Shown: positions 1-5,378, counted from the first letter of the stretch. The stretch: DNA of 6,384 bases from Pseudomonadota bacterium (GCA_021848555.1 JAJZUN010000175.1:1-6384); one strand, 5' to 3'. The notes: generated by a model from the letters alone, not told the origin. Program-made: numbers and translations.

Positions 1-149
1 GAGACGCCATACGTTTCCTGTATTTTTCCGGCAAGTGGGGCGCGCTTGCCTGCAATAACGTCGAGCTGGTCGTCGGTGAGTCTGCCCCATTGCTCTTTGA
101 CATTGCCCTTGAATTGCTTCCAGTTTCCTTCGATGTGCTCCCACTTCAT
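1..149 (-). CDS. CsbD-family (YjbJ-like) stress protein, C-terminus beyond window edge
   Basis: Only the first 49 codons are inside the window. The translation begins MKWEHIEGNWKQFKG and continues with KEQWGRLTDDQLDVIAGKR and GKIQETYG. This is the hallmark N-terminal half of the CsbD family: small (about 60-70 residues), very hydrophilic, helical proteins induced by general stress whose biochemical role is unknown. The start is well supported: an AAGGA Shine-Dalgarno (plus-strand 157-161) lies 7 nt upstream, and family members start with the same M-x-W-x-x-IEGNWKQ pattern. It follows the lipoprotein gene at 248-598 on the same strand with a 98-bp gap, so it could be co-transcribed or have its own promoter. 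Family identity is secure. The missing 3' end cannot be judged. Confidence 0.93.
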   Translation of the reverse strand, partial: MKWEHIEGNWKQFKGNVKEQWGRLTDDQLDVIAGKRAPLAGKIQETYGV

Positions 150-164
150 TTCTGTGTCCTTCAA

Positions 165-181
165 GGCGATAAAAAATCGCC
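165..181 (-). promoter_or_regulatory. Small hairpin just upstream of the csbD-like Shine-Dalgarno
   Basis: On the minus strand GGCGAT and ATCGCC form a perfect 6-bp stem around a five-T loop. The stem ends 3 nt before the AAGGA Shine-Dalgarno of the CsbD-family gene. No T-run follows the stem, so it is not a terminator. It may affect translation or mRNA stability, but a 6-bp stem can occur by chance. Confidence 0.3.
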
Positions 182-247
182 GCAGGGCATGGACCGCGCT
201 TGCTCGTTGCCAGCCACGGATGAGCCTAAGGCGTATGCGTACCGTCA

Positions 248-598
248 TTACTTGGGCGGGTGCAATGCTTCGGATGATTCGTCGCCCGCCTGACCCGGCT
301 TTGGCATTGCCATGGACTCCTCCTGCTTGGTCATGACCCCTTGTGGACTCGCTTTGCTCTGCAAACTCGTGGGCGAAGCAGTTGAATTCGCCGGCGTCGC
401 GGCGGGGACCGAGGGATCGGTGGACATGCCCGGCGCAGCGGTCGTCGGTGATCCGCTCGATCCTACGGCGCCTGTCGGGCCAGCCGGCGTCGGAACGGGA
501 TCTGTAACCGCCGCCGGAGGATTCACGACAGTCGGCCTGTCGCACGCGCTCAACGCTAGCGCCATCAGTAACGCTGAAAACACCATCGAATACTTCAT
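248..598 (-). CDS. Small Pro/Ser/Thr/Ala-rich lipoprotein of unknown function
   Basis: This is a 116-residue predicted lipoprotein. The N-terminus has a short positive region (MKYS), a hydrophobic core at about residues 5-16 and a lipobox L16-S17-A18-C19, so signal peptidase II would cleave before C19. The residue after Cys is Asp, which in E. coli is the inner-membrane retention signal; whether that rule applies here is uncertain. The mature part is low-complexity and rich in Pro, Ala, Ser, Thr and Gly, typical of a flexible envelope tether, with a more charged tail (KQEES, GDESSE). No enzymatic domain is visible. The start is supported by AAAGGA at plus-strand 605-610, 6 nt before the ATG. 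It lies upstream of the CsbD-like gene in the same orientation. Lipoprotein status is well supported; function is unknown. Confidence 0.82.
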   Translation of the reverse strand: MKYSMVFSALLMALALSACDRPTVVNPPAAVTDPVPTPAGPTGAVGSSGSPTTAAPGMSTDPSVPAATPANSTASPTSLQSKASPQGVMTKQEESMAMPKPGQAGDESSEALHPPK

Positions 599-674
599 AA
601 GAATTCCTTTCCATCGCTTGACGAAAACCGTTCACCTGGAGAGATTTTCGGCTGTCTAGAATCATTTCGCATCT

Positions 675-703
675 CCTTTACCGCCCCATTTACACTCGGT
701 CAA
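675..703 (-). promoter_or_regulatory. Weak candidate sigma-70 promoter for the 248-598 lipoprotein gene
   Basis: On the minus strand TTGACC (703-698) is separated by 17 nt from TAAAGG (680-675). The -35 is good (5 of 6) and the -10 is poor. The position, about 75 bp upstream of the lipoprotein ATG, is reasonable. The rest of the 666-799 gap shows no other feature. Confidence 0.25.
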
Positions 704-799
704 GAAATGCGTTTTTCGAGGGCAAGCTCAAAGCGTGCTTTTCGGTAAGCGCGATCAGCAGGTTTGATCACCTCGATCGGTCCGCCCCATCCAGTCGGG

Positions 800-1096
800 T
801 CAAATCCCTTCAACTAGCTCACGGCCTTTGACGAACCCGAGGTCCTCTGTGACGGCTTGCGTGGAATAGAAGCTTTCCGGATCCGACTCGGCGCTGGCGT
901 ATCCGTGAGCCGTCGGTCCAGCACCGTTCTCGGTGATCCTGACTTTGAAATCCCATTGTTGTCCATGGCCGGGAAGTTCCTCATTCTCAACGACACGCCG
1001 TGCGGTGCAGACGTGGATCTGCTTGCCGTGGTATTCCTGGGTTTTCCATTGTTCCTGATCGCCCGGTGAACGGTGCTTGAGTGTGATGGTGTCCAT
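800..1096 (-). CDS. Conserved-looking 98-residue protein of unknown function
   Basis: This is a 98-residue soluble protein with no signal peptide or membrane segment; I do not recognise a named family. Visible traits are a hydrophilic N-terminus (MDTITLKHRSPGDQEQW), a segment with alternating hydrophobic residues that could form a beta-sheet (residues about 22-56, including HGKQIHV and QWDFKVRITENG), and a C-terminal part containing SDPESFYSTQAVTEDLGF followed by KGRELVEG, probably a helix. The overall look is a small alpha/beta fold. The ATG is supported by AAGGA at plus-strand 1103-1107 with a 6-nt spacer, much like the Shine-Dalgarno context of the CsbD-like gene. The gene stands alone, with a 201-bp gap to the lipoprotein downstream and no clear terminator between them. 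Coding status is fairly sure because of the start context and the even amino-acid composition. Confidence 0.75.
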   Translation of the reverse strand: MDTITLKHRSPGDQEQWKTQEYHGKQIHVCTARRVVENEELPGHGQQWDFKVRITENGAGPTAHGYASAESDPESFYSTQAVTEDLGFVKGRELVEGI

Positions 1097-1150
1097 TGTG
1101 TGTCCTTATTCGTTTGTAGCGGATTGATCGGATGCGACGCACTGTCGTAT

Positions 1151-1165
1151 CGAGCATCATGCTCG
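1151..1165. repeat. 15-nt palindrome, 7-bp arms around one base
   Basis: CGAGCAT, one C, then ATGCTCG: both arms are perfect. It lies 55 bp upstream of the 800-1096 gene start on the minus strand, so it could be an operator for that gene or simply a small hairpin. No regulator is assigned. Confidence 0.45.
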
Positions 1166-1175
1166 CATTGGCTCG

Positions 1176-1211
1176 GCTATTCCGTTCGCTGACGCACGCA
1201 CGCGGAATAGC
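1176..1211. repeat. Inverted repeat with perfect 9-bp arms
   Basis: GCTATTCCG (1176-1184) and CGGAATAGC (1203-1211) are exact reverse complements around an 18-nt spacer. Neither side has a T-run, so it is not an intrinsic terminator. It sits 11 bp from the palindrome at 1151-1165 and 32 bp before the gene fragment at 1243, so it may belong to a rearrangement boundary or to a regulatory region upstream of the 98-residue protein gene. Confidence 0.5.
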
Positions 1212-1242
1212 TTCCGGGTGACTGAGACAAGGGTACTGAGCA

Positions 1243-1317
1243 GGTATGGGTGCCGACTTTGCTTGTCATCGCGGTTGTCGGCCCACCGGCATGGATCATC
1301 GCGCAAGAACGCAAATG
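1243..1317 (+). pseudogene. Inverted partial copy of the 3' end of the 1505-1726 gene
   Basis: Read on the plus strand this segment encodes VWVPTLLVIAVVG, then PPAWIIAQERK, closely matching the C-terminal membrane segment of the 73-residue protein on the minus strand (VWVPTLLVIVVVG, FVAWIVTQNRK). By eye the DNA is 63 of 75 identical with no gaps, including an exact 29-base run (1243-1271 against 1552-1580). The copy has no signal peptide part, is preceded by an in-frame TGA at 1223-1225, and lacks the stop codon present in the intact gene (AAATGG against AAATGA), so the frame runs on into unrelated sequence. It is best read as a fragment left by duplication and inversion. Six of the twelve differences cluster at 1283-1288. 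Confidence 0.75.
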
Positions 1318-1580
1318 GGCGGCGGCATATGTGGCCCGAGCCGGGTGCTCCTGGCTATCCACTCGCGGCCAATTTATCATCAGCCGCGTTCGCAAGCCCT
1401 ACGAAAAGGGGGCGGATCAGCCGGCTACCAGCAAAAGCGGAGGACGGGCCCGCGCGACCGAACTTCCAAATACACGGACTCGCGTGATTAGGGCGCCCAA
1501 CCGTTCATTTGCGGTTTTGCGTGACGATCCATGCGACGAAACCGACAACCACGATGACAAGCAAAGTCGGCACCCATACC
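1243..1580. repeat. Imperfect 75-bp inverted repeat flanking 188 bp
   Basis: The arms are 1243-1317 and 1506-1580, 84% identical as reverse complements with no indels. The right arm is the coding 3' end of the 1505-1726 gene. The spacer, 1318-1505, has no recognised content. Confidence 0.75.
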
Positions 1581-1726
1581 CCGCCGTATCCGCCCATGGC
1601 GCCGTATCCGTTCATCCAGCCGTCGCTGCCCGTGCCGCCATTCATCATGTTTCCGTTCTGCGCCAACGCGACGCCGGTGGCCAACAGAGCCACCATACCA
1701 CCAGCCACAGCAAGCAAGCTCTTCAT
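1505..1726 (-). CDS. Small secreted/membrane protein with Met-Gly-Tyr-rich linker
   Basis: This is a 73-residue protein. Residues 1-22 form a signal peptide (MKSLL core, cleavage likely after VALA before QNG). Then comes a short linker rich in Met, Gly, Asn and Tyr (NMMNGG, GWMNGYGAMGGYGG), followed by a C-terminal membrane helix (VWVPTLLVIVVVGFVAWIV) and a basic end (QNRK). Such mini-proteins are common near metal-resistance genes in proteobacteria, and the Met-rich linker could contact Cu(I), but that is inference. The start is set at the MKSLL methionine because AGGAG (plus-strand 1732-1736) lies 5 nt upstream; a start 14 codons earlier has no such site and would spoil the signal peptide. 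It is divergent from the Met-rich lipoprotein gene at 2124. A truncated inverted copy of its 3' end lies at 1243-1317. Confidence 0.8.
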   Translation of the reverse strand: MKSLLAVAGGMVALLATGVALAQNGNMMNGGTGSDGWMNGYGAMGGYGGVWVPTLLVIVVVGFVAWIVTQNRK

Positions 1727-1982
1727 GAATTCTCCTGATCGAAACAGTGCAACTAGCCACGTCGGCAAAGGGCGCGTGAGTCTGAAGGGGCGTCACGCCA
1801 CCCGGCGAACCCGGGTAACGCGAGCCGCGCTTCGCCGGCTCCCTCAACCGCTACAGCACAGGACAAATCACCTTCGGAATCCGTACCGTTGATGCGAATC
1901 TACGCTGCCACAGTGCCGAAGTCCGTGCGGCAGCGAACACGACTCAGACAAATCTCGGGACCGATTTGAAGCTGACGCCAAC

Positions 1983-1998
1983 ATTACACGTTTGTAAT
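1983..1998. promoter_or_regulatory. Palindrome resembling a metal-responsive OmpR-type regulator box
   Basis: ATTACA and TGTAAT are perfect 6-bp arms around CGTT. The layout resembles sites of CopR/CusR/CzcR-type response regulators (half-sites such as TGACA or TTACA with their inverse about 4-5 nt away); this comparison is from general knowledge. It lies 125 bp upstream of the Met-rich lipoprotein gene. A poor -10-like TACCAT at 2020-2025 follows 21 bases after the palindrome with no good -35, as expected for an activator-dependent promoter. Operator function and regulator identity are inferred. Confidence 0.45.
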
Positions 1999-2017
1999 CT
2001 TGTCGAGGAAGCAACGC

Positions 2018-2044
2018 GCTACCATCGGTCTGGTTTGTGGTAGC
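2018..2044 (+). repeat. Stem-loop in the leader of the Met-rich lipoprotein gene
   Basis: GCTACCA (2018-2024) and TGGTAGC (2038-2044) are perfect 7-bp arms with a 13-nt loop. No T-run follows. If transcription starts near 2030 the left arm would not be in the mRNA, so any role depends on the unmapped start. Confidence 0.35.
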
Positions 2045-2123
2045 TCATTCCCCTCGGGGCGAAACATCCCCTGCCGCCAGCAAGCTCACGTACATTTCCT
2101 TAACCTTTCCAGCGAGGCGAAGC

Positions 2124-3086
2124 ATGAACAAGATCACCGGAATGAGTTTAGCAACTGTTTTAGTCCTGAGCGGCTGTGGCAGCGGTGGCGGCGGAGACGG
2201 GAGCTCTCCTGCTGCGACGTTGCCCGCTGCAACAACTGTCAGCGGCACAGCCGCCAAGGGGATCATCAAGCAGGCAAAGGTTCTTGTGTGCCGAATCGTC
2301 AACGGCGTGCCGGAGGCCGATGCGTCCTGCGCTTCGACCACCTCCGGCAATGACGGTTCTTATAGCGTCTCTTTTAGCGACGGCTATACCGGGCCGGCGA
2401 TGGTGAAGGTCATGCCGGGCGCGGCAAGCACGATGATGGACGAGACGACGGGCACTGATATCCCCTACGGCATGACCATGCGGGCGGTCGTTCCCGCGGT
2501 TTCCAAGACGACGACTGTTTACGTAACACCGTTCAGCGAAATGGCCGCAAGCGCTGCGAGCAAGACGACGATAGACGCGACAACAATCAGGCAATCCATC
2601 GACGCGGTCCAATCCGTCATGTTGCCGCTCGGTGTCGATATGGGCGTCATGCCGATGATGGACCTGAAGGACAATGGCTCCGATTTCGGCATGTTGACCA
2701 GGCAATCCAACATGACCAAACAGCTGGCCAGGGTGGCAATGGCGGCGAAGAATTCCAATTTGCTCAAAGATGCCAACGGGGCCGCCTGCAATGCCGCAAG
2801 CACCGTGCCGTCCCAGCAGATCGCGTGCGCGGTTAGCGCAATGGCAGGCGTAATGAACAGTTACGTTACGGCCGATGCGACGAAGTCGGCGGAGGTGCTT
2901 AAGGCATTGACCGATCAGAAACCGACCAGCGTGAATATGCCCATCCTCAAAGCGGACGGCACCATTGGCATGCAACTGGCCGACATGACTTCTTCCGCAT
3001 CCATGCAAACCGCGATGCAAAATGCGGGAATGACGCTGACTGCCGCCGCGAATACGGTCAATGTGGTGATGGGCGGAATGCGCTAG
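2124..3086 (+). CDS. Met-rich lipoprotein with N-terminal Ig-like/regulatory domain
   Basis: This is a 320-residue predicted lipoprotein. The signal peptide (MNKITGMSLATVLVL) ends in a lipobox L15-S16-G17-C18, followed by a Gly-rich tether. Residues about 39-100 look like a carboxypeptidase-regulatory or Ig-like beta-sandwich: a VSGTAAKG start, a hydrophobic strand, then GNDGSYSVS and PAMVKV. The rest looks mainly helical and Ala/Thr-rich. The mature part has four more Cys, at 56, 69, 222 and 235, whose equal 13-residue spacing suggests two disulfides. It has 27 Met in 320 residues, with clusters at MPMMD and at the C-terminus, which suits Cu(I) binding but does not prove it. The start was chosen at 2124 because GAGG lies 7 nt upstream and the signal peptide begins there; an earlier in-frame start at 2037 would bury it. 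copK follows on the same strand after 167 bp with its own promoter-like sequence. Confidence 0.82.
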   Translation: MNKITGMSLATVLVLSGCGSGGGGDGSSPAATLPAATTVSGTAAKGIIKQAKVLVCRIVNGVPEADASCASTTSGNDGSYSVSFSDGYTGPAMVKVMPGAASTMMDETTGTDIPYGMTMRAVVPAVSKTTTVYVTPFSEMAASAASKTTIDATTIRQSIDAVQSVMLPLGVDMGVMPMMDLKDNGSDFGMLTRQSNMTKQLARVAMAAKNSNLLKDANGAACNAASTVPSQQIACAVSAMAGVMNSYVTADATKSAEVLKALTDQKPTSVNMPILKADGTIGMQLADMTSSASMQTAMQNAGMTLTAAANTVNVVMGGMR

Positions 3087-3133
3087 ATCGATTGCCCGCT
3101 TCACGGCCCGGCTTTCGGCAATGTAATCCCCGC

Positions 3134-3166
3134 GTCACCTTCCCGTAGGGGTACGGCTTCTAAGAT
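3134..3166 (+). promoter_or_regulatory. MerR-family-like promoter/operator upstream of copK
   Basis: A perfect dyad CCGTA-GGGG-TACGG (3143-3156) lies between a poor -35 (TCACCT, 3135-3140) and a -10-like TAAGAT (3161-3166). The spacer is 20 bp. The over-long spacer with a central dyad, and a sequence close to the CCGTAC/GTACGG operator of mer promoters, are the hallmarks of MerR-family metal-activated promoters (MerR, CueR, PbrR). No merR-type gene is in the window. The dyad is seen directly; the promoter role is inferred. Confidence 0.5.
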
Positions 3167-3245
3167 GAGGGCATGGTTGGACGATGCAAACCGGACACCA
3201 TGCCGAATCCATGACGGTACATTTCATGGCCAATCATCTTAGGAG
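3157..3245 (+). promoter_or_regulatory. Long-range 12-bp pairing that would hide the copK Shine-Dalgarno
   Basis: CTTCTAAGATGA (3157-3168) can pair with TCATCTTAGGAG (3234-3245) as 11 Watson-Crick pairs plus one G-U pair. The right arm contains the copK Shine-Dalgarno AGGAG (3241-3245). The left arm overlaps the -10-like element, so the pairing could form only in transcripts that start upstream, for example read-through from the lipoprotein gene. Transcripts from the promoter at 3134-3166 would lack the left arm and leave the site open. Confidence 0.45.
3170..3204 (+). repeat. Inner stem-loop in the copK leader
   Basis: GGCATGGT (3170-3177) and ACCATGCC (3197-3204) are perfect 8-bp arms with a 19-nt loop, nested inside the longer pairing at 3157-3245. 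It falls just after the -10-like element and so near the expected transcription start. Confidence 0.45.
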
Positions 3246-3253
3246 TAATTGTC

Positions 3254-3535
3254 ATGTTGAAGAAATTCCTGGTAGTCGCCGCAAGCAGCATGGTCGCACT
3301 GTCCGCCTTTGCCGCGGACGCAACCCAGGTGGAGAAATCCATCCAACTCAAGGATGGCTCGACGGTGCACATTTTCGCCGATGGCAAGATGGCCATGGAA
3401 GACCAGTATGGTCGCGCCGTCTACATGGAACCCGGCCACGCCATGGAAACCAAGGACGGCAAAAAGATCGCCATGAACGGAAACGAGGTCGCGCGCTTTG
3501 ATCAGATGCTTAGCGAGCACCGTATTGGCGGCTGA
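3254..3535 (+). CDS. copK: CopK-family periplasmic copper-binding protein
   Basis: This is a 93-residue precursor. Residues 1-20 are a Sec signal peptide (MLKKFLVVAA, cleavage after SAFA), leaving a 73-residue mature protein, close to the 74 of Cupriavidus metallidurans CopK. The mature chain follows CopK throughout, as I recall it: LKDGSTVHIFADGKMAME, METKDGKKIAM, GNEVARFD. The Met cluster is kept at precursor positions 46, 48, 58, 64 and 74 (mature 26, 28, 38, 44, 54); mature Met28, 38, 44 and 54 are the reported Cu(I) ligands of CopK. A His near the C-terminus (precursor 89) is also present, near the His linked to Cu(II) in CopK. CopK is a small beta-sandwich that binds Cu(I), and then Cu(II) cooperatively, in the periplasm and is strongly copper-induced. 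AGGAG at 3241-3245 lies 8 nt before ATG. The gene has its own MerR-like promoter and a strong terminator, so it is probably monocistronic. Confidence 0.93.
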   Translation: MLKKFLVVAASSMVALSAFAADATQVEKSIQLKDGSTVHIFADGKMAMEDQYGRAVYMEPGHAMETKDGKKIAMNGNEVARFDQMLSEHRIGG

Positions 3536-3571
3536 CCGTTTCAATCTATCAGAAGCCAATACCTACTCTCG

Positions 3572-3597
3572 CGGCCCCTTCAAGGGGCCGTTTTTTT
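3572..3597 (+). terminator. Rho-independent terminator after copK
   Basis: CGGCCCC (3572-3578), loop TTCAA, GGGGCCG (3584-3590), then seven T. The loop bases TT/AA can add two pairs. It lies 36 bp after the copK stop. On the minus strand the T-run would precede the stem, so it acts only for plus-strand transcription. Confidence 0.92.
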
Positions 3598-3628
3598 GAA
3601 AATGGCGGTGCGCTTTTCAGCTCTGCAG

Positions 3629-4093
3629 TCATGCTTGACCCTTCGTAGAATCGCGCGGCGGAATCTGGCTGCGCGAGTTGTGCCGGCCGAATAGCGCCGG
3701 CCCCAGCGTTCGATGGGCGACCACCAAGACCGGCGGCAAGATCAGCCACCGCAGCAGCGGGGAAAGACCAATACCGAAAATCAGCGGCGTGCTCGCCGTA
3801 TAGCCCCAGTTGCCGGCGGGATAGAGTTGTACCACTCGCTCCATGCCGTATAGACCATCGTGCCGATAACGACAATGGCGCCGCCCGTCCACGGGCGCGA
3901 CGCCGGCCAGTCCGCACGGCGGAGCGCCATGCCCGTCAGCGCGAACATCGCGAGTGCGATCAAGACGTCGCCAACGGAGCAGTGAAACAGGGCCCAGGCG
4001 ACACTCAACCGATCTGCCTCCGTCCAGAGCGTATACAACCTGACCTGCGCGATTTCCCACGCCAGATTCAGAACGAAGGCGAGCCCCGCTCAT
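3629..4093 (-). pseudogene. Small multi-pass membrane protein gene with two opposite apparent frameshifts
   Basis: A coherent membrane protein is visible only by changing frame twice. The ATG at 4093 starts MSG; shifting by one base in the GGGG run (plus-strand CCCC 4084-4087) gives LAFVLNLAWEIAQVRLYTLW, followed by three hydrophobic segments including VGDVLIALAMFALTG and GGAIVVIGTMVYTAWSEWYN. A second shift near 3824-3825 gives YPAGNWGYTASTPLIFGIG and SPLLRWLILPPVLVVAH. The changes fit one inserted and one lost base, so the start and end share a frame while the middle is read wrongly. The rebuilt protein is about 153 residues with four likely membrane helices, resembling uncharacterised proteobacterial membrane proteins I recall; function unknown. 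It starts 16 bp after the MFS stop with no clear Shine-Dalgarno. Causes could be real decay, base-call errors, or for the first shift a different start codon in the middle frame (TTG at 4038). Confidence 0.72.
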
Positions 4094-4109
4094 AGACCCG
4101 CGCGCGCGA

Positions 4110-5378
4110 TCATGCCGATACCGGGCGCGGGCATGCATTGCGGAGCACGAGCAAATGCGGCAACCCGAGGCTTAGCAGGAGGCCCAGCACGGTGAGGCCC
4201 GCTGTCAGGACGAAGGAGGCGCCCTCCAGGGCGGCGACATTGTAGAGGAGTCCACCCGCCGCCGAGCCCAGGGTGACCCCAAGGCTGGCGGCTGCGGTCT
4301 GCTTGCCGAGTTCCCAACCCTGCGCGCTCCCGGCCTTGGCCGAGATCCAGTAGGTCAGAATCGGCGAGAGGATGCCGGCGCTGGCCGCGACCGCGCCGAT
4401 CACGACCAGCATCAGCACAAAATCCGACGCCCACGGCACAAGGAACAAGCCGGCCGCCAGCACGGCGAGCGCGGGCGCGATGAGCCAGCGGGTCGCATCC
4501 GGCTTGAACCAGGGCGAGAATACGATTGCCTGCATCGCAAACATGACCAGGCTGCATTCGGTGAACATCAGCGCGATCTGGTACGGCGTCAAGCCGAGTT
4601 CCTGCTTGCCGCGCAGTGCAAGTCCGACCTCGAACACCCCGACGCCGGCCGAGACGATGAAGGTGAGGACGAGCAGTTTCGGCACGAGCCATTTAGTCTT
4701 ATCGCCCGAGGCGCCCGTGGTCTTCCGCGACCGATCACGGCCCGCGCCACTCGGCACGGCAAACGCGACAGCGCAGGCCACCAGATAAGCAAGCAGTGCA
4801 GTTGCCACGAGCGCAATCGCGGCCGATCCAGCCGGCAGGGGGAGGGTGAAGAAATCCGCTGCAAAGCGCGTAACAAACACACCCAGCATCGGTCCGAGCA
4901 GGAAGCCGGTTATGCCGGCCATGCTGACGAACGCAAGCCGGCGGGCGCGCCCCTGCTCGCTCGTAGCGAAGTTGCCGGTCACAGCCGCCGCCACCGGCGT
5001 CACCGCCGCGGCGAATAGGCCGCTCAGGAAGCGCTCGGCGTAGACCGCGGCGAGACTCTCGACGAATGAAAAGATCAGCATGATTACGCCGAAGCCGACG
5101 AGCCCGGCCAGCAGCACACCGCGCGGCCCGCGCCGATCGGATAGTCGGCCCCACATGGGAGCAAACAGAAACAGCGAGAGGGTATAGACCGCGGTCAGCA
5201 GCCCCGTGTGCCGGGAAACCTGCGCAGCCTCTACGCCCGCTCCCAGGAGCCGCTCGATCAGATAGGGCAGAAGCGGCAGCACGACGCCAAAGCCGACCGA
5301 CACCGTGAACACGGCGAGCATGAGCGCGGCCATGGTGCCGCAGCGCGCGCCGGCTGGGCGCTCGGTGTCGACCCTCAC
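4110..5378 (-). CDS. MFS transporter, DHA1 (TetA-like) antiporter type
   Basis: This is a 422-residue inner-membrane protein with twelve predicted helices (first near residues 17-41, last near 385-410) and a charged central cytoplasmic loop (about 209-229, containing GRDRSRKTTGASGDKTKW). Motif A is clear in loop 2-3: GRLSDRRGPRG at 77-87. Helix 5 carries an antiporter motif C-like GITGFLLGPMLG at 155-166, the mark of proton-coupled drug/metabolite exporters. The substrate cannot be read from sequence; context suggests a toxic compound or metal complex. The GTG start at 5378 overlaps the stop of the HMA remnant (GTGA), which indicates translational coupling; GAGAAAG lies about 7 nt upstream. 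An ATG at 5333 is an alternative. Length and motifs look intact, unlike the genes on either side. Confidence 0.92.
   Translation of the reverse strand: MRVDTERPAGARCGTMAALMLAVFTVSVGFGVVLPLLPYLIERLLGAGVEAAQVSRHTGLLTAVYTLSLFLFAPMWGRLSDRRGPRGVLLAGLVGFGVIMLIFSFVESLAAVYAERFLSGLFAAAVTPVAAAVTGNFATSEQGRARRLAFVSMAGITGFLLGPMLGVFVTRFAADFFTLPLPAGSAAIALVATALLAYLVACAVAFAVPSGAGRDRSRKTTGASGDKTKWLVPKLLVLTFIVSAGVGVFEVGLALRGKQELGLTPYQIALMFTECSLVMFAMQAIVFSPWFKPDATRWLIAPALAVLAAGLFLVPWASDFVLMLVVIGAVAASAGILSPILTYWISAKAGSAQGWELGKQTAAASLGVTLGSAAGGLLYNVAALEGASFVLTAGLTVLGLLLSLGLPHLLVLRNACPRPVSA

Larger units (their letters stand above)
1097..1504. other. Gene-free stretch with inverted repeats and a gene fragment
   Basis: No intact gene was found in these 408 bases. 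They contain a 15-nt palindrome (1151-1165), a 9-bp inverted repeat (1176-1211) and the 75-bp copy of the 3' end of the 1505-1726 gene (1243-1317). The part from 1318 to 1504 is open in several frames on both strands, but none has a convincing Shine-Dalgarno or recognisable protein. The mixture suggests rearranged or decayed sequence. Confidence 0.6.
1727..2123. other. Divergent intergenic region, 397 bp
   Basis: It separates the minus-strand gene ending upstream at 1726 from the plus-strand lipoprotein at 2124. Besides the two sites listed separately, it holds several GC-rich short inverted repeats: ACCCGG/CCGGGT arms at 1800-1816 and GAGCCG/CGGCTC arms at 1822-1841, which would lie in the 5' leader of the minus-strand gene. 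No convincing sigma-70 promoter was found for either gene, and no coding sequence is apparent. Confidence 0.5.

Noticed and set aside
1..665. A minus-strand frame open without a stop from an ATG at 665 to the window edge, in frame with the CsbD-like gene and preceded by AAGGAG.
   Set aside because: It runs across the lipoprotein gene in another frame and its translation there is Arg/Asp/Gly-rich noise. The CsbD family start and Shine-Dalgarno at 149 fit far better. The openness is a GC effect.
1250..1738. A 162-codon plus-strand open frame containing the duplicated membrane segment.
   Set aside because: Only its first 22 codons match a real protein; it then runs through unrelated sequence and antisense to the intact 1505-1726 gene, with no ribosome site at its GTG.
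1809..1816. ACCCGGGT palindrome as an operator.
   Set aside because: Eight-base GC-rich palindromes are frequent in such DNA, and it lies within a cluster of similar short hairpins without promoter elements.
2160..3104. A 314-codon open frame on the minus strand opposite the Met-rich lipoprotein.
   Set aside because: It is very rich in His, Arg and Cys, has no ribosome site or recognisable domain, and mirrors a convincing lipoprotein gene.
3091..3122. ATTGCC/GGCAAT arms after the lipoprotein stop as a terminator.
   Set aside because: The stem is only 6 bp with a 20-nt loop and no T-run follows, so termination there is not supported.
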